The position numbers were made by a program, and so were the translations under genes. Positions 39,096 to 48,690 of a stretch of 64,000 bases of DNA are shown here, in pieces. Source of the stretch: an uncultured Mycoplasmatota bacterium (lineage in GTDB: Bacteria; Bacillota_I; Bacilli_A; RF39; UBA660); NCBI GenBank assembly GCA_946402735.1, contig CAMIXH010000001.1, positions 442,908 to 506,907 of the forward strand, written 5' to 3'. Every line of letters begins with the position of its first letter. The stretch's first letter is position 1. The notes beneath the pieces were generated by a model, which was not told the origin of the DNA, searched no databases, and saw only the letters and a list, made by a program, of their open reading frames with translations.

Positions 39096-41499
39096 ATACT
39101 TCTGCTATATATTCAAGAAGTTTAATAAACATCTTAATAAATATAGTTGGAAGATCATCTCTTCTAAGTTTTCTAATAAGAATTCTCTTATCTTTAATAG
39201 GTTTATCACTAAATAAGATTGCATCAATCTTCTCTTTTAATTCTGTTGTAATACTTAAATCAGTAATGATACCTTCTAAATCATCATTAATAACACGAGA
39301 TGCATCAATTTCAATATCTTTACCCTTACAATATACAAATATCTTAGAATCACTTGGTATATCATCAAAAGTTATAACAAAATCATTATCTTCTATATAA
39401 CTCTTAAATGGTACATTAACTTCATTACTAAATACTTGTACACCTTTAGTATATTTAGTATTTCTAAATCTTATAACATAATTCCTCTTTTCAGGAACAA
39501 CTGTATGATTTCCTTCTTTTGGTTCTAAAGATACAGAAAAATCATTTTCTTTATAATAATAATTTATTTCTGTAGTAAAGCTTTGACCATCTTTATATTT
39601 TGATGAAATTCCATCATCTTCATATAACTTATATGTGTTACTTCTACCTGGGAATATATGTACTTCTAATGTCTTAGGAGAAGATACATCATTTAGATTT
39701 TCTGGATCTAATACAGCCATTGGAACAATAGCTCCAGTTTTAGCAAATACAGGATAATCTTCATCTCTATAGAATGTTACATATCTACGTCCACCAGTAA
39801 ACTTTTTACCAGTTTTAAAGTCGTACCAAACTCCATTTGGTAAGAATATTCTATGAACAACTCTGTTCATTACGCTATCCTTAGGAGTTACTATTGGTGA
39901 AATAAATAATTCACTACCAAAATAGTATTCATTTTTATATAATGGTTCATCATATGTTTCAGGGTATTTATAATATAATGGTTGAACAATTGGTGAACCA
40001 AATGAAGCATATTTTTTAGCTTCACTATATAAATATGGTATTAATCTATGTCTTAAATTTAAATATTCTTGAGTAATATTAAATGTCTTAGCATCCCATT
40101 TCCATGGTTCTCTTTTATAATATTTTCCAGCTTCACTAGAAAGTCTTAATACTGGACTATATACTCCAAGTTGAACATATCTCATATAAAGTTCGGCATC
40201 TTCAATACCACCTTTAAAACCACCTATATCATGACTCCACCAAGATATACCAATATTTGATGCAGTAGCATTAAAGAATGGTAAATATCTTAATGTTTTC
40301 CAGTTAATAAATGTATTACCTGAATATAACATTGAATATCTATGAGGTGCTATTCCAAAATTACGTGATAGAATTAAACCTCTTTTCTTTTTATTAGATA
40401 AGAAGTTTTTAAATAAATAATAATTACTTGCAAAGTTTCTTAAAGTATTATCTTTATTATTATCATCTATCCATAATATATCTACTCCACTATCTAAAAG
40501 TGGATTTATTAATCCTTTTAATACAGCATCCATCAATTGTGGATTATAAACATTAATTGGAATATTCTTATCAGAATCATTAGGATATATTTTAACAAAA
40601 TCATCATGATGTGGTTCTTCTACACTAACTATACCATCTGTTTTAAGATTTAATCCTAAATGGATATTGTTCTTATTTAAATACATAGCAAGTGCATTAG
40701 GATTTGGAAATATATCTTTATTAAATGAAAAACTGATATCAGAATATTTATTCTTTGTTCTAGCATATTCTCCTAGTAATAATACAGAAAATGGTATTTT
40801 ATGTCTTTTAAATGCATTTACTAGTTCTAATATGTTAGTTTCATTATATTCTTCCATTTTATTCCACCATACTCCAAGAGCATATCTAGGAATTAAAACA
40901 GGAAGACCAGTTAAGTTAAAGTAGTCTCTTAAACCTACTCCAAAGTTTGCATTATAAACAAATAAATATGTATCAATATTATTATAATTTGGAGCAACTA
41001 TGTTACCATTTTGATCTAATATTGGTGTTTTAGCATCATCAATAGAAGTAAACCCATCAAGTGAGAATAAACCTTTTTCAAGGTTTACGCTTCCATTCAT
41101 ATCATCCAAACTATAAGCTGTTCCTCTAAAGTTTCTAGCTTCAGGATGTCTAAAATACCAAACTTTTTCAGTATTAGTAATAGTTACTTTTAGGTTTGCT
41201 TCAGGCATTAGAGTTGATCCTAGGAAATGTTTCCCTTTTTTATACTCTAATACAAAATTATCATTTCTAATAATTAATATACTTTCATCTTCTACTACTT
41301 CAACTTTTGGTTTACCAAAACTTCTATTTTGTGCAAAAAAAGTAGGATAATCATTAAATGATCCAGTTTCACTATACTCTAATCTAATTAAAGTATCTGA
41401 TAGTATACTAATTCTATAATTCTTACCTCTATACACAAAAGAAGCAGGCGTTTTACTTTTGAATAGATCTATCTTAAAGTTTTCACCTAAATCATACAT
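39094..41499 (-). CDS. Glycoside hydrolase family 31 (alpha-glucosidase-type)
   Basis: An 801-residue retaining glycosidase, without a signal peptide and so presumably intracellular. An N-terminal beta-sandwich (about 1-215) includes WYFRHPEARNFRGTAYSLDD. The catalytic TIM barrel (about 220-560) has the nucleophile region DILWIDDNNKD, the acid/base region ISWWSHDIGGF and RLSSEAGKYYKREPW. C-terminal beta domains include AKTGAIVPMA and YKLYEDDGISSKYKDG. GH31 enzymes release alpha-linked glucose or xylose; the exact substrate is not predictable. About 100 extra C-terminal residues (helical, basic) lie beyond the usual end. AAAGGAGGG precedes the ATG. It is the next gene upstream of the surface protein on the same strand. 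Confidence 0.92.
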   Translation of the reverse strand: MYDLGENFKIDLFKSKTPASFVYRGKNYRISILSDTLIRLEYSETGSFNDYPTFFAQNRSFGKPKVEVVEDESILIIRNDNFVLEYKKGKHFLGSTLMPEANLKVTITNTEKVWYFRHPEARNFRGTAYSLDDMNGSVNLEKGLFSLDGFTSIDDAKTPILDQNGNIVAPNYNNIDTYLFVYNANFGVGLRDYFNLTGLPVLIPRYALGVWWNKMEEYNETNILELVNAFKRHKIPFSVLLLGEYARTKNKYSDISFSFNKDIFPNPNALAMYLNKNNIHLGLNLKTDGIVSVEEPHHDDFVKIYPNDSDKNIPINVYNPQLMDAVLKGLINPLLDSGVDILWIDDNNKDNTLRNFASNYYLFKNFLSNKKKRGLILSRNFGIAPHRYSMLYSGNTFINWKTLRYLPFFNATASNIGISWWSHDIGGFKGGIEDAELYMRYVQLGVYSPVLRLSSEAGKYYKREPWKWDAKTFNITQEYLNLRHRLIPYLYSEAKKYASFGSPIVQPLYYKYPETYDEPLYKNEYYFGSELFISPIVTPKDSVMNRVVHRIFLPNGVWYDFKTGKKFTGGRRYVTFYRDEDYPVFAKTGAIVPMAVLDPENLNDVSSPKTLEVHIFPGRSNTYKLYEDDGISSKYKDGQSFTTEINYYYKENDFSVSLEPKEGNHTVVPEKRNYVIRFRNTKYTKGVQVFSNEVNVPFKSYIEDNDFVITFDDIPSDSKIFVYCKGKDIEIDASRVINDDLEGIITDLSITTELKEKIDAILFSDKPIKDKRILIRKLRRDDLPTIFIKMFIKLLEYIAEV

Positions 41500-41536
41500 A
41501 GATTACCCTCCTTTCTTTTTTACAAATATTTTTTTA

Positions 41537-43291
41537 TTATTTTAATTGTACCATCCAATTTTTAAATACTTCGCAGTTTGCACTTGTTGGAGGTGGATCA
41601 GCCTTTTCCATCTTCACAATCATTGGTATTTTAAATATTCTACCAAAGGCTACACAAGTACCTGCTTGTAATGTCTTTTGTTTTTCTACTATATCTTCAC
41701 TCATATTTGGAACACTCTTTGCAATGTATTCAAGGTCTGCTGGGTGATTAATTTTAAATATTAAGAAGTTAGCACATTGAGAAATAACATTTTCATTTAA
41801 ATCAGTTGGTCTTTGAGTAATTAAATCTAGAAGTAAACCATATTTACGACCTTCCTTAGCGATTCTTTCAAATATGTTATATCCAAATAGCTTTTTATCA
41901 TCGCCCTCTAATACATATCTGTGTGCTTCTTCTAAAATCATATGTATTGGGAATGTTGCACGAGCTGTTAATCCTTTAGTGTATTTCATAAACATACGAC
42001 CAAATATCTTAACAATACTTCTTGCAAATCTATCATCAACATCTTCTAAATTGAAGTTAACAATTTGACTCTTCTTATTTCCATTAATTTGTATTTTCTT
42101 AACATATTCTTCAACAGTAATAAATTCATCAGAACTAAAGAAGTTTCCATTACTACGGGTTGCTAAATCATGTAATTTAACTTTTAAACTCATAGCAGAA
42201 TCATACATAGCTTCATTTAGTAAGTATCTTTCACTATATAATGTGAAATTAAGTGCAACTTCTAAATCATGAAGTGAGTAACATACTCCATAAGCATCAT
42301 AATTCCACTTTCTATTTTCATCTATAAATCCCTTAATATAATCAGATATTATCTTATGTTCTGCAAATCTACCTTCACTATCTATATCAAAACAATTTCT
42401 AAATTTACGAGTAAATCCAATACCAGGTACTTCAGCATCTAAAGATAACTCTGGTGTGTTAGTTTCATTTAATATTTCAAAGATTTGATCTCTAATTCTT
42501 GCTGATGTTTGATTAGTATACATAATTGATATAATTGCTTTAGCAAGAACATGATTTTTAAATTCAGCAGCTTCTCTATCATTTCTAGCAAACATACGAA
42601 CATAAGTTAATGCTGTTTCAATCATTGCTATTTGTGAGAAGTTTGTTGCTTCTAATAAATTTAATATATCTTCTAAATCAAGTAAACATACAGGTATATT
42701 TAACTTTTCATATGGTTTAGACATATTAGTAGTTATTACCTTAAATGAATAATATTGATTATTTTTACTTAAATCTTTAAATGCATTAATATATTCACCA
42801 TAAGAATCAAATATAAATAGGTTTGCTTTATATGGAATTATATTTCCAGCTGGGAAAATATTTTGAATTATTCTACATATACCATAAGTTTTACCACTAC
42901 CAGTGTTACCAAATATAGCAGTATGGTTACTAAATAATTCATCTACACTAACCTTTAATGGGAAATCATTATATAAAGGAGATACTCCAAGTTGAATAGA
43001 TGCATCATCATTACCTGTTAATATAGCAAGTTCTTGTTCATTAATGATTCTAACAGACGCATTTAAACTTGGTTTTCTTATTAAACCACCAATAAAATCG
43101 TTTTCAGTAAGTTCTCCTAAAAACGTTATTTTAACAGTATCCTCATTAATAGAATCTATCTCTCCTAATATTTTTTTGTCTTGATCTTCAAATACAACAT
43201 GAAGATTAATTAAATCATTTATTGCTCCTGCTTCCTTATTAATAGCAAGCGTAGCAGTATTTTTATTAATAGTTAATATTTTTCCTAGCAT
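41537..43291 (-). CDS. HerA-like DNA-translocase ATPase
   Basis: A 584-residue P-loop ATPase of the HerA/FtsK superfamily. An N-terminal HAS-like beta-barrel (about 1-90) precedes Walker A GNTGSGKT (128-135). Walker B is in PIHMILEEAHRYVLEG, and a sensor-like segment LLLDLITQRPTDLNENVISQ follows with the conserved Q and R. HerA hexamers work with NurA in DNA end resection or with partner nucleases in defence. No nuclease gene is adjacent here, and the flanking genes are cysS and a glycosidase. AAGGAT precedes the ATG. A housekeeping DNA-repair role is the simplest view. Confidence 0.85.
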   Translation of the reverse strand: MLGKILTINKNTATLAINKEAGAINDLINLHVVFEDQDKKILGEIDSINEDTVKITFLGELTENDFIGGLIRKPSLNASVRIINEQELAILTGNDDASIQLGVSPLYNDFPLKVSVDELFSNHTAIFGNTGSGKTYGICRIIQNIFPAGNIIPYKANLFIFDSYGEYINAFKDLSKNNQYYSFKVITTNMSKPYEKLNIPVCLLDLEDILNLLEATNFSQIAMIETALTYVRMFARNDREAAEFKNHVLAKAIISIMYTNQTSARIRDQIFEILNETNTPELSLDAEVPGIGFTRKFRNCFDIDSEGRFAEHKIISDYIKGFIDENRKWNYDAYGVCYSLHDLEVALNFTLYSERYLLNEAMYDSAMSLKVKLHDLATRSNGNFFSSDEFITVEEYVKKIQINGNKKSQIVNFNLEDVDDRFARSIVKIFGRMFMKYTKGLTARATFPIHMILEEAHRYVLEGDDKKLFGYNIFERIAKEGRKYGLLLDLITQRPTDLNENVISQCANFLIFKINHPADLEYIAKSVPNMSEDIVEKQKTLQAGTCVAFGRIFKIPMIVKMEKADPPPTSANCEVFKNWMVQLK

Positions 43292-43343
43292 ACAAAAACC
43301 TATCCTTCCTATTCTACATATAATTATAACAAATAATAAAAAA

Positions 43344-43366
43344 AAATAAAGAGATATTCTTTATTT
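43344..43366 (-). terminator. Terminator of cysS
   Basis: AAATAAAGA/TCTTTATTT with a GATAT loop and long A/T runs on the flanks. Confidence 0.75.
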
Positions 43367-43368
43367 TT

Positions 43369-44763
43369 TTATTTATTAATTTTATATTTTGTACCTTCTC
43401 TTGTATCCATTAGTTCAATTCCTTTTTCTAAAAGTTCATTTCTAATTTGGTCTGCAAGAGCATAGTCCTTATTAGCTTTAGCATTATTTCTTTCTTCTAT
43501 TTTAGATTGAATATATTCAACTAATTCACTATCTTCTTCTTCATGATTAATTAAATCTAAAGATAATACTTTATCGAAATCACCTATTAGCTTTAATTTA
43601 GTATTACCATTTACTTCATTATCTTTTAATAAATCATAAATAATAGTTAGAGTATTTGAGATATTTAAGTCATCTGATATTTCTTCTATAAATCTTTGAT
43701 TATAAGAATTATATTTATCTTCTTCTATATCTCCGGTTGGTTCTATATTAGATATTCTACTCTTTAATTTATTATATGTTTGTTCTGCTTGATCTAATGC
43801 TTCAAAAGAAAATACTAATTGTTTTCTATAGTGTGAGTTTAAGCACATAAATCTAAATGATAATGGATTATATCCTTTTCTTTCAAGCTCACTTACTGTT
43901 AAGATTTCTCCATGTGATTTACTCATTTTTCCACTACTATCAAGTAGATGTTCATTATGGAACCAATAATTACACCATTTATGTCCTAAATAACTCTCGC
44001 TTTGAGCTATTTCATTAGTATGATGTGGGAATATATTATCAACTCCACCACCATGAATATCTAAATATTCACCTAAATATTTAATTGAGATACCAGAACA
44101 TTCAATATGCCATCCTGGATATCCTCTTCCAAATGGTGAGTCCCATAACATTTCATGATTTTCAAATTTACTTACAGTAAACCATAGTGCAAAGTCAGCT
44201 TGATTTCTCTTTCTATCATCTTCTTCTACACCTTCTCTTGCTCCAACTACCATATCATCTTCTTTATGATTAGTTAAAACATAATAATCTTTTAATTTAG
44301 ATATATCAAAATAAACATTACCACCACTCTTATATGCATAACCATCTTCAAGTAGTTTTTCAATTATTTTAATATACATATCTATATTTTGTGTCGCAGG
44401 ACTAACAATATCTGGATAATCACAATTAACTTTTTTAAAATCATCAAAGAAAGCTTTAGTATAAAATTCTGCTATTTCATAAGCACTTTTACCTTCTCTT
44501 TTCTTAGCAACTTCCATCTTATCTTCACCAGAATCAGAATCACTTGTTAAGTGTCCTACATCTGTTATATTCATTACTCTTGTAACTTTATATCCTAAAT
44601 ACTCTAGAGTTTTTTCTAAAATATCATGACCAATATAATTTCTTATATTACCAATATGAGCATAGTGATATACTGTAGGTCCACATGTATATAGTCCTAC
44701 TTTTCCTTCTTCTATTGGTTTAAACTCTTCTTTTTTTCTTGAAAGGGTATTATATATATACAT
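43369..44763 (-). CDS. cysS: Cysteinyl-tRNA synthetase
   Basis: Charges tRNA-Cys (class Ia monomer, zinc-dependent). It has 464 residues, the normal length. The zinc Cys and HIGH-type motif are in LYTCGPTVYHYAHIGNIRNY (about 24-43). Other zinc ligands lie in GWHIECSGISIKYLG and DIHGGGVDNIFPHHTNEIAQ. KMSKS is present as SGKMSKSHGE. The C-terminal helical domain ends ELMDTREGTKYKINK. AAGGAGG precedes the ATG. It follows truA by 31 bases and probably belongs to that transcript. No T-box is visible. Confidence 0.97.
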   Translation of the reverse strand: MYIYNTLSRKKEEFKPIEEGKVGLYTCGPTVYHYAHIGNIRNYIGHDILEKTLEYLGYKVTRVMNITDVGHLTSDSDSGEDKMEVAKKREGKSAYEIAEFYTKAFFDDFKKVNCDYPDIVSPATQNIDMYIKIIEKLLEDGYAYKSGGNVYFDISKLKDYYVLTNHKEDDMVVGAREGVEEDDRKRNQADFALWFTVSKFENHEMLWDSPFGRGYPGWHIECSGISIKYLGEYLDIHGGGVDNIFPHHTNEIAQSESYLGHKWCNYWFHNEHLLDSSGKMSKSHGEILTVSELERKGYNPLSFRFMCLNSHYRKQLVFSFEALDQAEQTYNKLKSRISNIEPTGDIEEDKYNSYNQRFIEEISDDLNISNTLTIIYDLLKDNEVNGNTKLKLIGDFDKVLSLDLINHEEEDSELVEYIQSKIEERNNAKANKDYALADQIRNELLEKGIELMDTREGTKYKINK

Positions 44764-44794
44764 AAAATATTCCTCCTTACTTAATTATTATATA

Positions 44795-45517
44795 TTAATA
44801 GATTACCTTATTCAAATAAAGAGCACATCCTTGTGCTGGAGATCCTATGCTACATCTTGATTTACTATCAAATATAAACTTAATGTCATCCAAATTCTTC
44901 TTGCCATCATTTATTTCTAATAATAAACCAACTATATTTCTAATCATATATCTTAAGAATCCAGTTGAATAAAATCTTAATATTAATATATTATCTTCTA
45001 TTTTATAGTCAATTGTTACATCTCTTACATAACTTTCTTTATCTTTATCACTAGTAAAACTTCTATAATCATGTTCACCACTAACTAGTGATATAAATTT
45101 ATCAAGTGTATCTTTCTTGATTTCTTTGTTATATTGATAAATATAATCTTTATCTATTGGATTATATTCACCCATATTAATTTTATAAATATATTCTTTA
45201 TATTTAACAGAATATCTAGCATGAAAATCATCTTTTACTTTAGTAATACTTTTAATATAAATATCACCATCTAACATAGAGTTCATACTATGAGTAAGAT
45301 TATTTAAATCTAATTCTTTATCATAATCAAAATGACAATATTGGTTTATTGCATGAACACCCTTATCTGTTCTAGAAGAAGCAACTGTATTAATAGATGT
45401 ATTTAATATTTTTGATAATACTTTTTCTATCTCTCCTTCAACAGTAACCTCATTATTTTGAATTTGATAACCATAATACTTATTTCCATTATATGATAGA
45501 TTTATTAAATATCTCAT
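44795..45517 (-). CDS. truA: tRNA pseudouridine synthase A
   Basis: Makes pseudouridine at positions 38-40 of the tRNA anticodon stem. It has 240 residues. The catalytic Asp is in VASSRTDKGVHAINQYCHFD, and other motifs are YNGNKYYGYQIQ at the N terminus, FHARYSVKYKEYIYKI in the middle, and FYSTGFLRYMIRNIVGLLLE near the end. The ATG overlaps the ecfT stop by 4 bases (ATGA). The ecfA-ecfA-ecfT-truA order is conserved in Firmicutes, although here it is not attached to ribosomal protein genes. Confidence 0.96.
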   Translation of the reverse strand: MRYLINLSYNGNKYYGYQIQNNEVTVEGEIEKVLSKILNTSINTVASSRTDKGVHAINQYCHFDYDKELDLNNLTHSMNSMLDGDIYIKSITKVKDDFHARYSVKYKEYIYKINMGEYNPIDKDYIYQYNKEIKKDTLDKFISLVSGEHDYRSFTSDKDKESYVRDVTIDYKIEDNILILRFYSTGFLRYMIRNIVGLLLEINDGKKNLDDIKFIFDSKSRCSIGSPAQGCALYLNKVIY

Positions 45518-46257
45518 AATAATCCCTCCAAATCAATATAAATATAAAGTAATACTAAATGGAATAATAGAAATAGTATATCATAAAAACCTACTTTATT
45601 AGTTCTATAATTTGTTCTATGTTTATTAATATCATAAAGTCTTAATTCTGCTGACTCAGTTATTTCTTTATTTTTTAGTTTCGTTAGTTTTCTTACTCTT
45701 TTATTTAATTTAATCTTTTCTTTTATATTAAAGAAACCAATACTAATTCCTCTTATAGAAGCAGCTTTTAATGTTTTATATTTAACACTTATATATAGTG
45801 GATAATATCTTAAAATACTATTTATTTTAGTAGCTAGTTTTACTACTTTTAGATTTAAGAAATTAAACATATTTAAGAATTTTTCAATACTATATATCAT
45901 CTCACTAGGAGAAGTAGTAAATACAATTATATTTAAATAAAGTACAAATATGACTATCTTAGATGTATAAACTAAATACTCACTAAAATCAGCCCCAAAA
46001 TAAGCACAAATAAAGGCTATTATTAAGTAAATATATCTTAATGAATAAAATGTATTAAAATAATACTTTATAGGCACATAACTAAGTAAAACCATTATTA
46101 AAACGAATATAAACATAAATGAATGTATTTCTTTACTATTAGTTAATAAAATAAGTAATATCATTATAATAAAATTAATTAATTTAATAATTGGGTTTAA
46201 TCTATGTACTAAAGAATTAACTGGATAATATGATCCAAATGAATTTCTAGAATACAT
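45514..46257 (-). CDS. ecfT: ECF transporter transmembrane protein EcfT
   Basis: A 247-residue integral membrane scaffold of energy-coupling-factor vitamin transporters. The N terminus has the typical RLNPIIKLINFIIMILLI segment. Five or six helices follow, the last near 225-243. The first coupling motif to the ATPases (AxxxRG) is present as AASIRG. The second is altered: SAELRLYD, where AMxxRGY is usual, so its Gly is lost. Its start lies inside the end of the preceding ATPase gene (11-base overlap). The substrate depends on separate S-components, which are not encoded here. Confidence 0.87.
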   Translation of the reverse strand: MYSRNSFGSYYPVNSLVHRLNPIIKLINFIIMILLILLTNSKEIHSFMFIFVLIMVLLSYVPIKYYFNTFYSLRYIYLIIAFICAYFGADFSEYLVYTSKIVIFVLYLNIIVFTTSPSEMIYSIEKFLNMFNFLNLKVVKLATKINSILRYYPLYISVKYKTLKAASIRGISIGFFNIKEKIKLNKRVRKLTKLKNKEITESAELRLYDINKHRTNYRTNKVGFYDILFLLFHLVLLYIYIDLEGLL

Positions 46258-47083
46258 CTCTATACACCCCCTTTATTAAATCAAGGATGTTATTATAATA
46301 ATTTAATTCTCTTCCCTTTTTATTATATGTATTTACAAATGAAACTATTTTAGGTGGTTCTAAATTGATTTCATTTAGAGTTTCTACATCTTCCAATAAA
46401 TCTCTTTTACCACTCTTAATAAGTCTTGTATAACTCATTAAATATACATAATCTGTTATTTGATAACAAAATGATGTATCTTTAGATAATAATATTATTA
46501 TCTTTCTATATTTGTTTTTAAGTATTCTAAATAATCTAATTAATTCTGCTTTATCACTAGATGAGATACCATTAGTTATTTCATCTAATATAATTACTTT
46601 AGGATTATAAATAAGTATACAAGCAAGAGCTATTTTTTTAGCTTCTATTAAAGATAATTCCATAGGGTTTTTATCTAAATATAATTCATTTAATCCAACT
46701 AATTTTAATGATTCTAATATTCTTTTATCTTTACTATCTTGTTTGTATCCAAATTGATCAATAGCATAACTTAATTCTTTTTCAACTGTATCGTTAAAAA
46801 ACATATCATATGGATTTTTAAATACATATCCAATTTGTAATCTCAATGATTTAATTGCTTTTTTACCATTGTTTTTGTATCTACCTATTTTAACTTGTCC
46901 TTTAGTTGGTTCACTTAAAAAGCTTATTAAATCTCCAATAGCTGTCTTTCCACTATTAGAAGCACCAATAAATGAATAAATACCCTCATCAATAATACTA
47001 AATGAAATATCATTTAATATTGTTTTTTCAAGTGGTGTATTTTTATTTATAACAAAACTTACTTTATTAAATACTATTTCCAT
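46247..47083 (-). CDS. ecfA2: ECF transporter ATPase EcfA2-like, partly degenerate
   Basis: A 278-residue ABC ATPase. Walker A is intact (GASNSGKT, 40-47), and Walker B keeps Asp167-Glu168 (VIILDEITNG). Three other motifs are changed: the Q-loop glutamine is Lys89 (GYVFKNP), the LSGGQ signature is LSLIE (143-147), and the H-loop histidine is Lys201 (LLSKDTS). It can probably bind ATP, but its signature motif and H-loop look impaired. It overlaps both the upstream ATPase gene (10 bases) and ecfT, so all three are co-translated. Confidence 0.85.
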   Translation of the reverse strand: MEIVFNKVSFVINKNTPLEKTILNDISFSIIDEGIYSFIGASNSGKTAIGDLISFLSEPTKGQVKIGRYKNNGKKAIKSLRLQIGYVFKNPYDMFFNDTVEKELSYAIDQFGYKQDSKDKRILESLKLVGLNELYLDKNPMELSLIEAKKIALACILIYNPKVIILDEITNGISSSDKAELIRLFRILKNKYRKIIILLSKDTSFCYQITDYVYLMSYTRLIKSGKRDLLEDVETLNEINLEPPKIVSFVNTYNKKGRELNYYNNILDLIKGVYRDVF

Positions 47084-47838
47084 AAAGCACCAACCAACTT
47101 CTCATTTGTTAAATGATATTTATCAATCATTCCATAATCCATTAAGTATTTATTTAACTCAACTATAAAAGGCATACCAAGGCCTAATCTTTTAAGTAAT
47201 TTTTCTTCATTTAATACACTTATTGTTTTACCATCACATGCTAATTTATTGTCATAAAGTATTATTATTCTATCTGCTTCTAAGGTCTCTTCCATATCAC
47301 GTGTTAAATTAATAACTACACCTTTATTTTTTACATATTCATCTAATATGTCAAATACTAATAATTTATCTACATAATCTAGTTCACATAAAACACTATC
47401 TATAACAAGTACATTTGGTTTTATTATTAAACTAGAAAGTAATTTCATTTTAACTTTATCACTAGCACCTAAACTATTAGGATCTTTCTCAAGCAAATGA
47501 TCTAGTTTAAATCTTCTACTTAAACTAGCAACTCTTTCATTAATATCATCTTTTGTATAAGCTAAACTTTCAAGGCCAAAGATTATTTCATCTCTAACAG
47601 TTTCACCTACAAATATATTCAAATGTTTATATAAAACAAAACTCATAAGTTTTCTAATATAGTATTTATTTTCTGGAGTATACTCTTTATCACCAATAAA
47701 AATATTACATTTCTCATTTTTATTAATCAATGTATCAAGAAAAAAATCATTACTATTACCTATTATAGCTAAGTGTGTTCCAACATTTAAATTGAAATCT
47801 ATATCTGTAGAATATCTGTATTTAAAATAATCATTCAT
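47074..47838 (-). CDS. ecfA1: ECF transporter ATPase EcfA1-like, degenerate Walker A
   Basis: A 254-residue ABC ATPase recognised by position and overall pattern (VGTHLAIIG, ETVRDEIIFGLES, PNVLVIDSVLCELD, GVVINLTRDMEETLEADRI). Key catalytic residues are lost: Walker A reads GNSNDFFLD (27-35), with Phe33 in place of the essential Lys. The Q-loop Gln is Tyr70, LSGGQ is LGASD (123-127), the Walker B catalytic Glu is Ser148, and the H-loop His is Arg180. It is unlikely to hydrolyse ATP by itself. TAGGAG precedes the ATG. It is first gene of the ecf-truA-cysS run. Confidence 0.8.
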   Translation of the reverse strand: MNDYFKYRYSTDIDFNLNVGTHLAIIGNSNDFFLDTLINKNEKCNIFIGDKEYTPENKYYIRKLMSFVLYKHLNIFVGETVRDEIIFGLESLAYTKDDINERVASLSRRFKLDHLLEKDPNSLGASDKVKMKLLSSLIIKPNVLVIDSVLCELDYVDKLLVFDILDEYVKNKGVVINLTRDMEETLEADRIIILYDNKLACDGKTISVLNEEKLLKRLGLGMPFIVELNKYLMDYGMIDKYHLTNEKLVGALWK

Positions 47839-47880
47839 CTTTTTTCTCCTACTTTTGATTATACATTTTTAAGCAATAAA

Positions 47881-47905
47881 AAACAATATACCAAGTATAT
47901 TGTTT
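47881..47905 (-). terminator. Terminator of the prepilin gene at 47918
   Basis: AAACAATATAC/GTATATTGTTT with a CAA loop; six T follow on the minus strand. Confidence 0.87.
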
Positions 47906-47917
47906 ATTTTTTAATTA

Positions 47918-48640
47918 TTATACTGGATCACTAGTAATCATTTTAGCAGTTATAGTTCCATCAAGATCATAAACTCCTAAAACTCTCCAGTTAGCCTTTG
48001 TATCACCATATTTTAAGTAATTGTTAACATTTTCTCCTGCGATTAAACATGCAGTTACTGGTGTATTTGTTCCTTTTATAACTAATTTAGTTGGTGATTT
48101 AGCTTTATCACAAGTACATTCAACAATTCTTCCATCACTATAAGCTTGACCTTTGAATGTTCCATTTGCATATCCTGCACATACAGCATCTACTAATGTA
48201 ACTGATTCATTAGTTTGTTCTGTTGGAGTTTCTGTTGTATCAACATATGTAGCTGTTACACCAGCACCTTCTTTTCTTAAAATAACATAGTTATTATTAA
48301 TTGAAGTTTTATCAGTTGGATCAATTACACAACCTACTCTTGATTTTTCTGTTGCAACCTTACAAGTATCAGTACCAGCTGCTATATCAACAGTCATATA
48401 ATTTGCATCAACTAATTCATATACATAAACATATACAACATCAGTACCATTGAATATTTCTTCATTATTATTTGCATAAAGAATTGCACTTGATTCAATA
48501 TTTTCTATTTTTTCACTTAATAATCTCTTATTAATACTCTTATTAATATTTATTACACTAGGTATAATTATTACACTTAAAACAGCGATGATAACTACAA
48601 CTACTAATAGTTCGACTAATGTAAAACCTTTTTTATTCAT
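47918..48640 (-). CDS. Prepilin-type surface protein
   Basis: A 240-residue type IV pilin-like protein. The class III signal is MNKKGFTLVELLVVVVIIAV, with cleavage expected after Gly5 and Glu5 of the mature chain present. The N-terminal hydrophobic helix continues into KIENIESSAILYANNNEEIF. The rest is a Thr/Asn-rich globular part with Cys pairs (DTCKVATEKSRVGC; CTCDKAK; TACLIAG). It may be a minor pilin or pseudopilin of the machine whose ATPase is at 62765-64000. The ATG at 48640 has GAGG upstream; a TTG three codons earlier is too close to it. It stands apart from other pilus genes. Confidence 0.85.
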   Translation of the reverse strand: MNKKGFTLVELLVVVVIIAVLSVIIIPSVININKSINKRLLSEKIENIESSAILYANNNEEIFNGTDVVYVYVYELVDANYMTVDIAAGTDTCKVATEKSRVGCVIDPTDKTSINNNYVILRKEGAGVTATYVDTTETPTEQTNESVTLVDAVCAGYANGTFKGQAYSDGRIVECTCDKAKSPTKLVIKGTNTPVTACLIAGENVNNYLKYGDTKANWRVLGVYDLDGTITAKMITSDPV

Positions 48641-48690
48641 ATCACTCAACCTCTATTCTATATACATTATAAATTATAATTACTCTTTTT

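Noticed and set aside
44764-44794. T-box before cysS
   Set aside because: The space between truA and cysS is only 31 bases and holds just the ribosome binding site.
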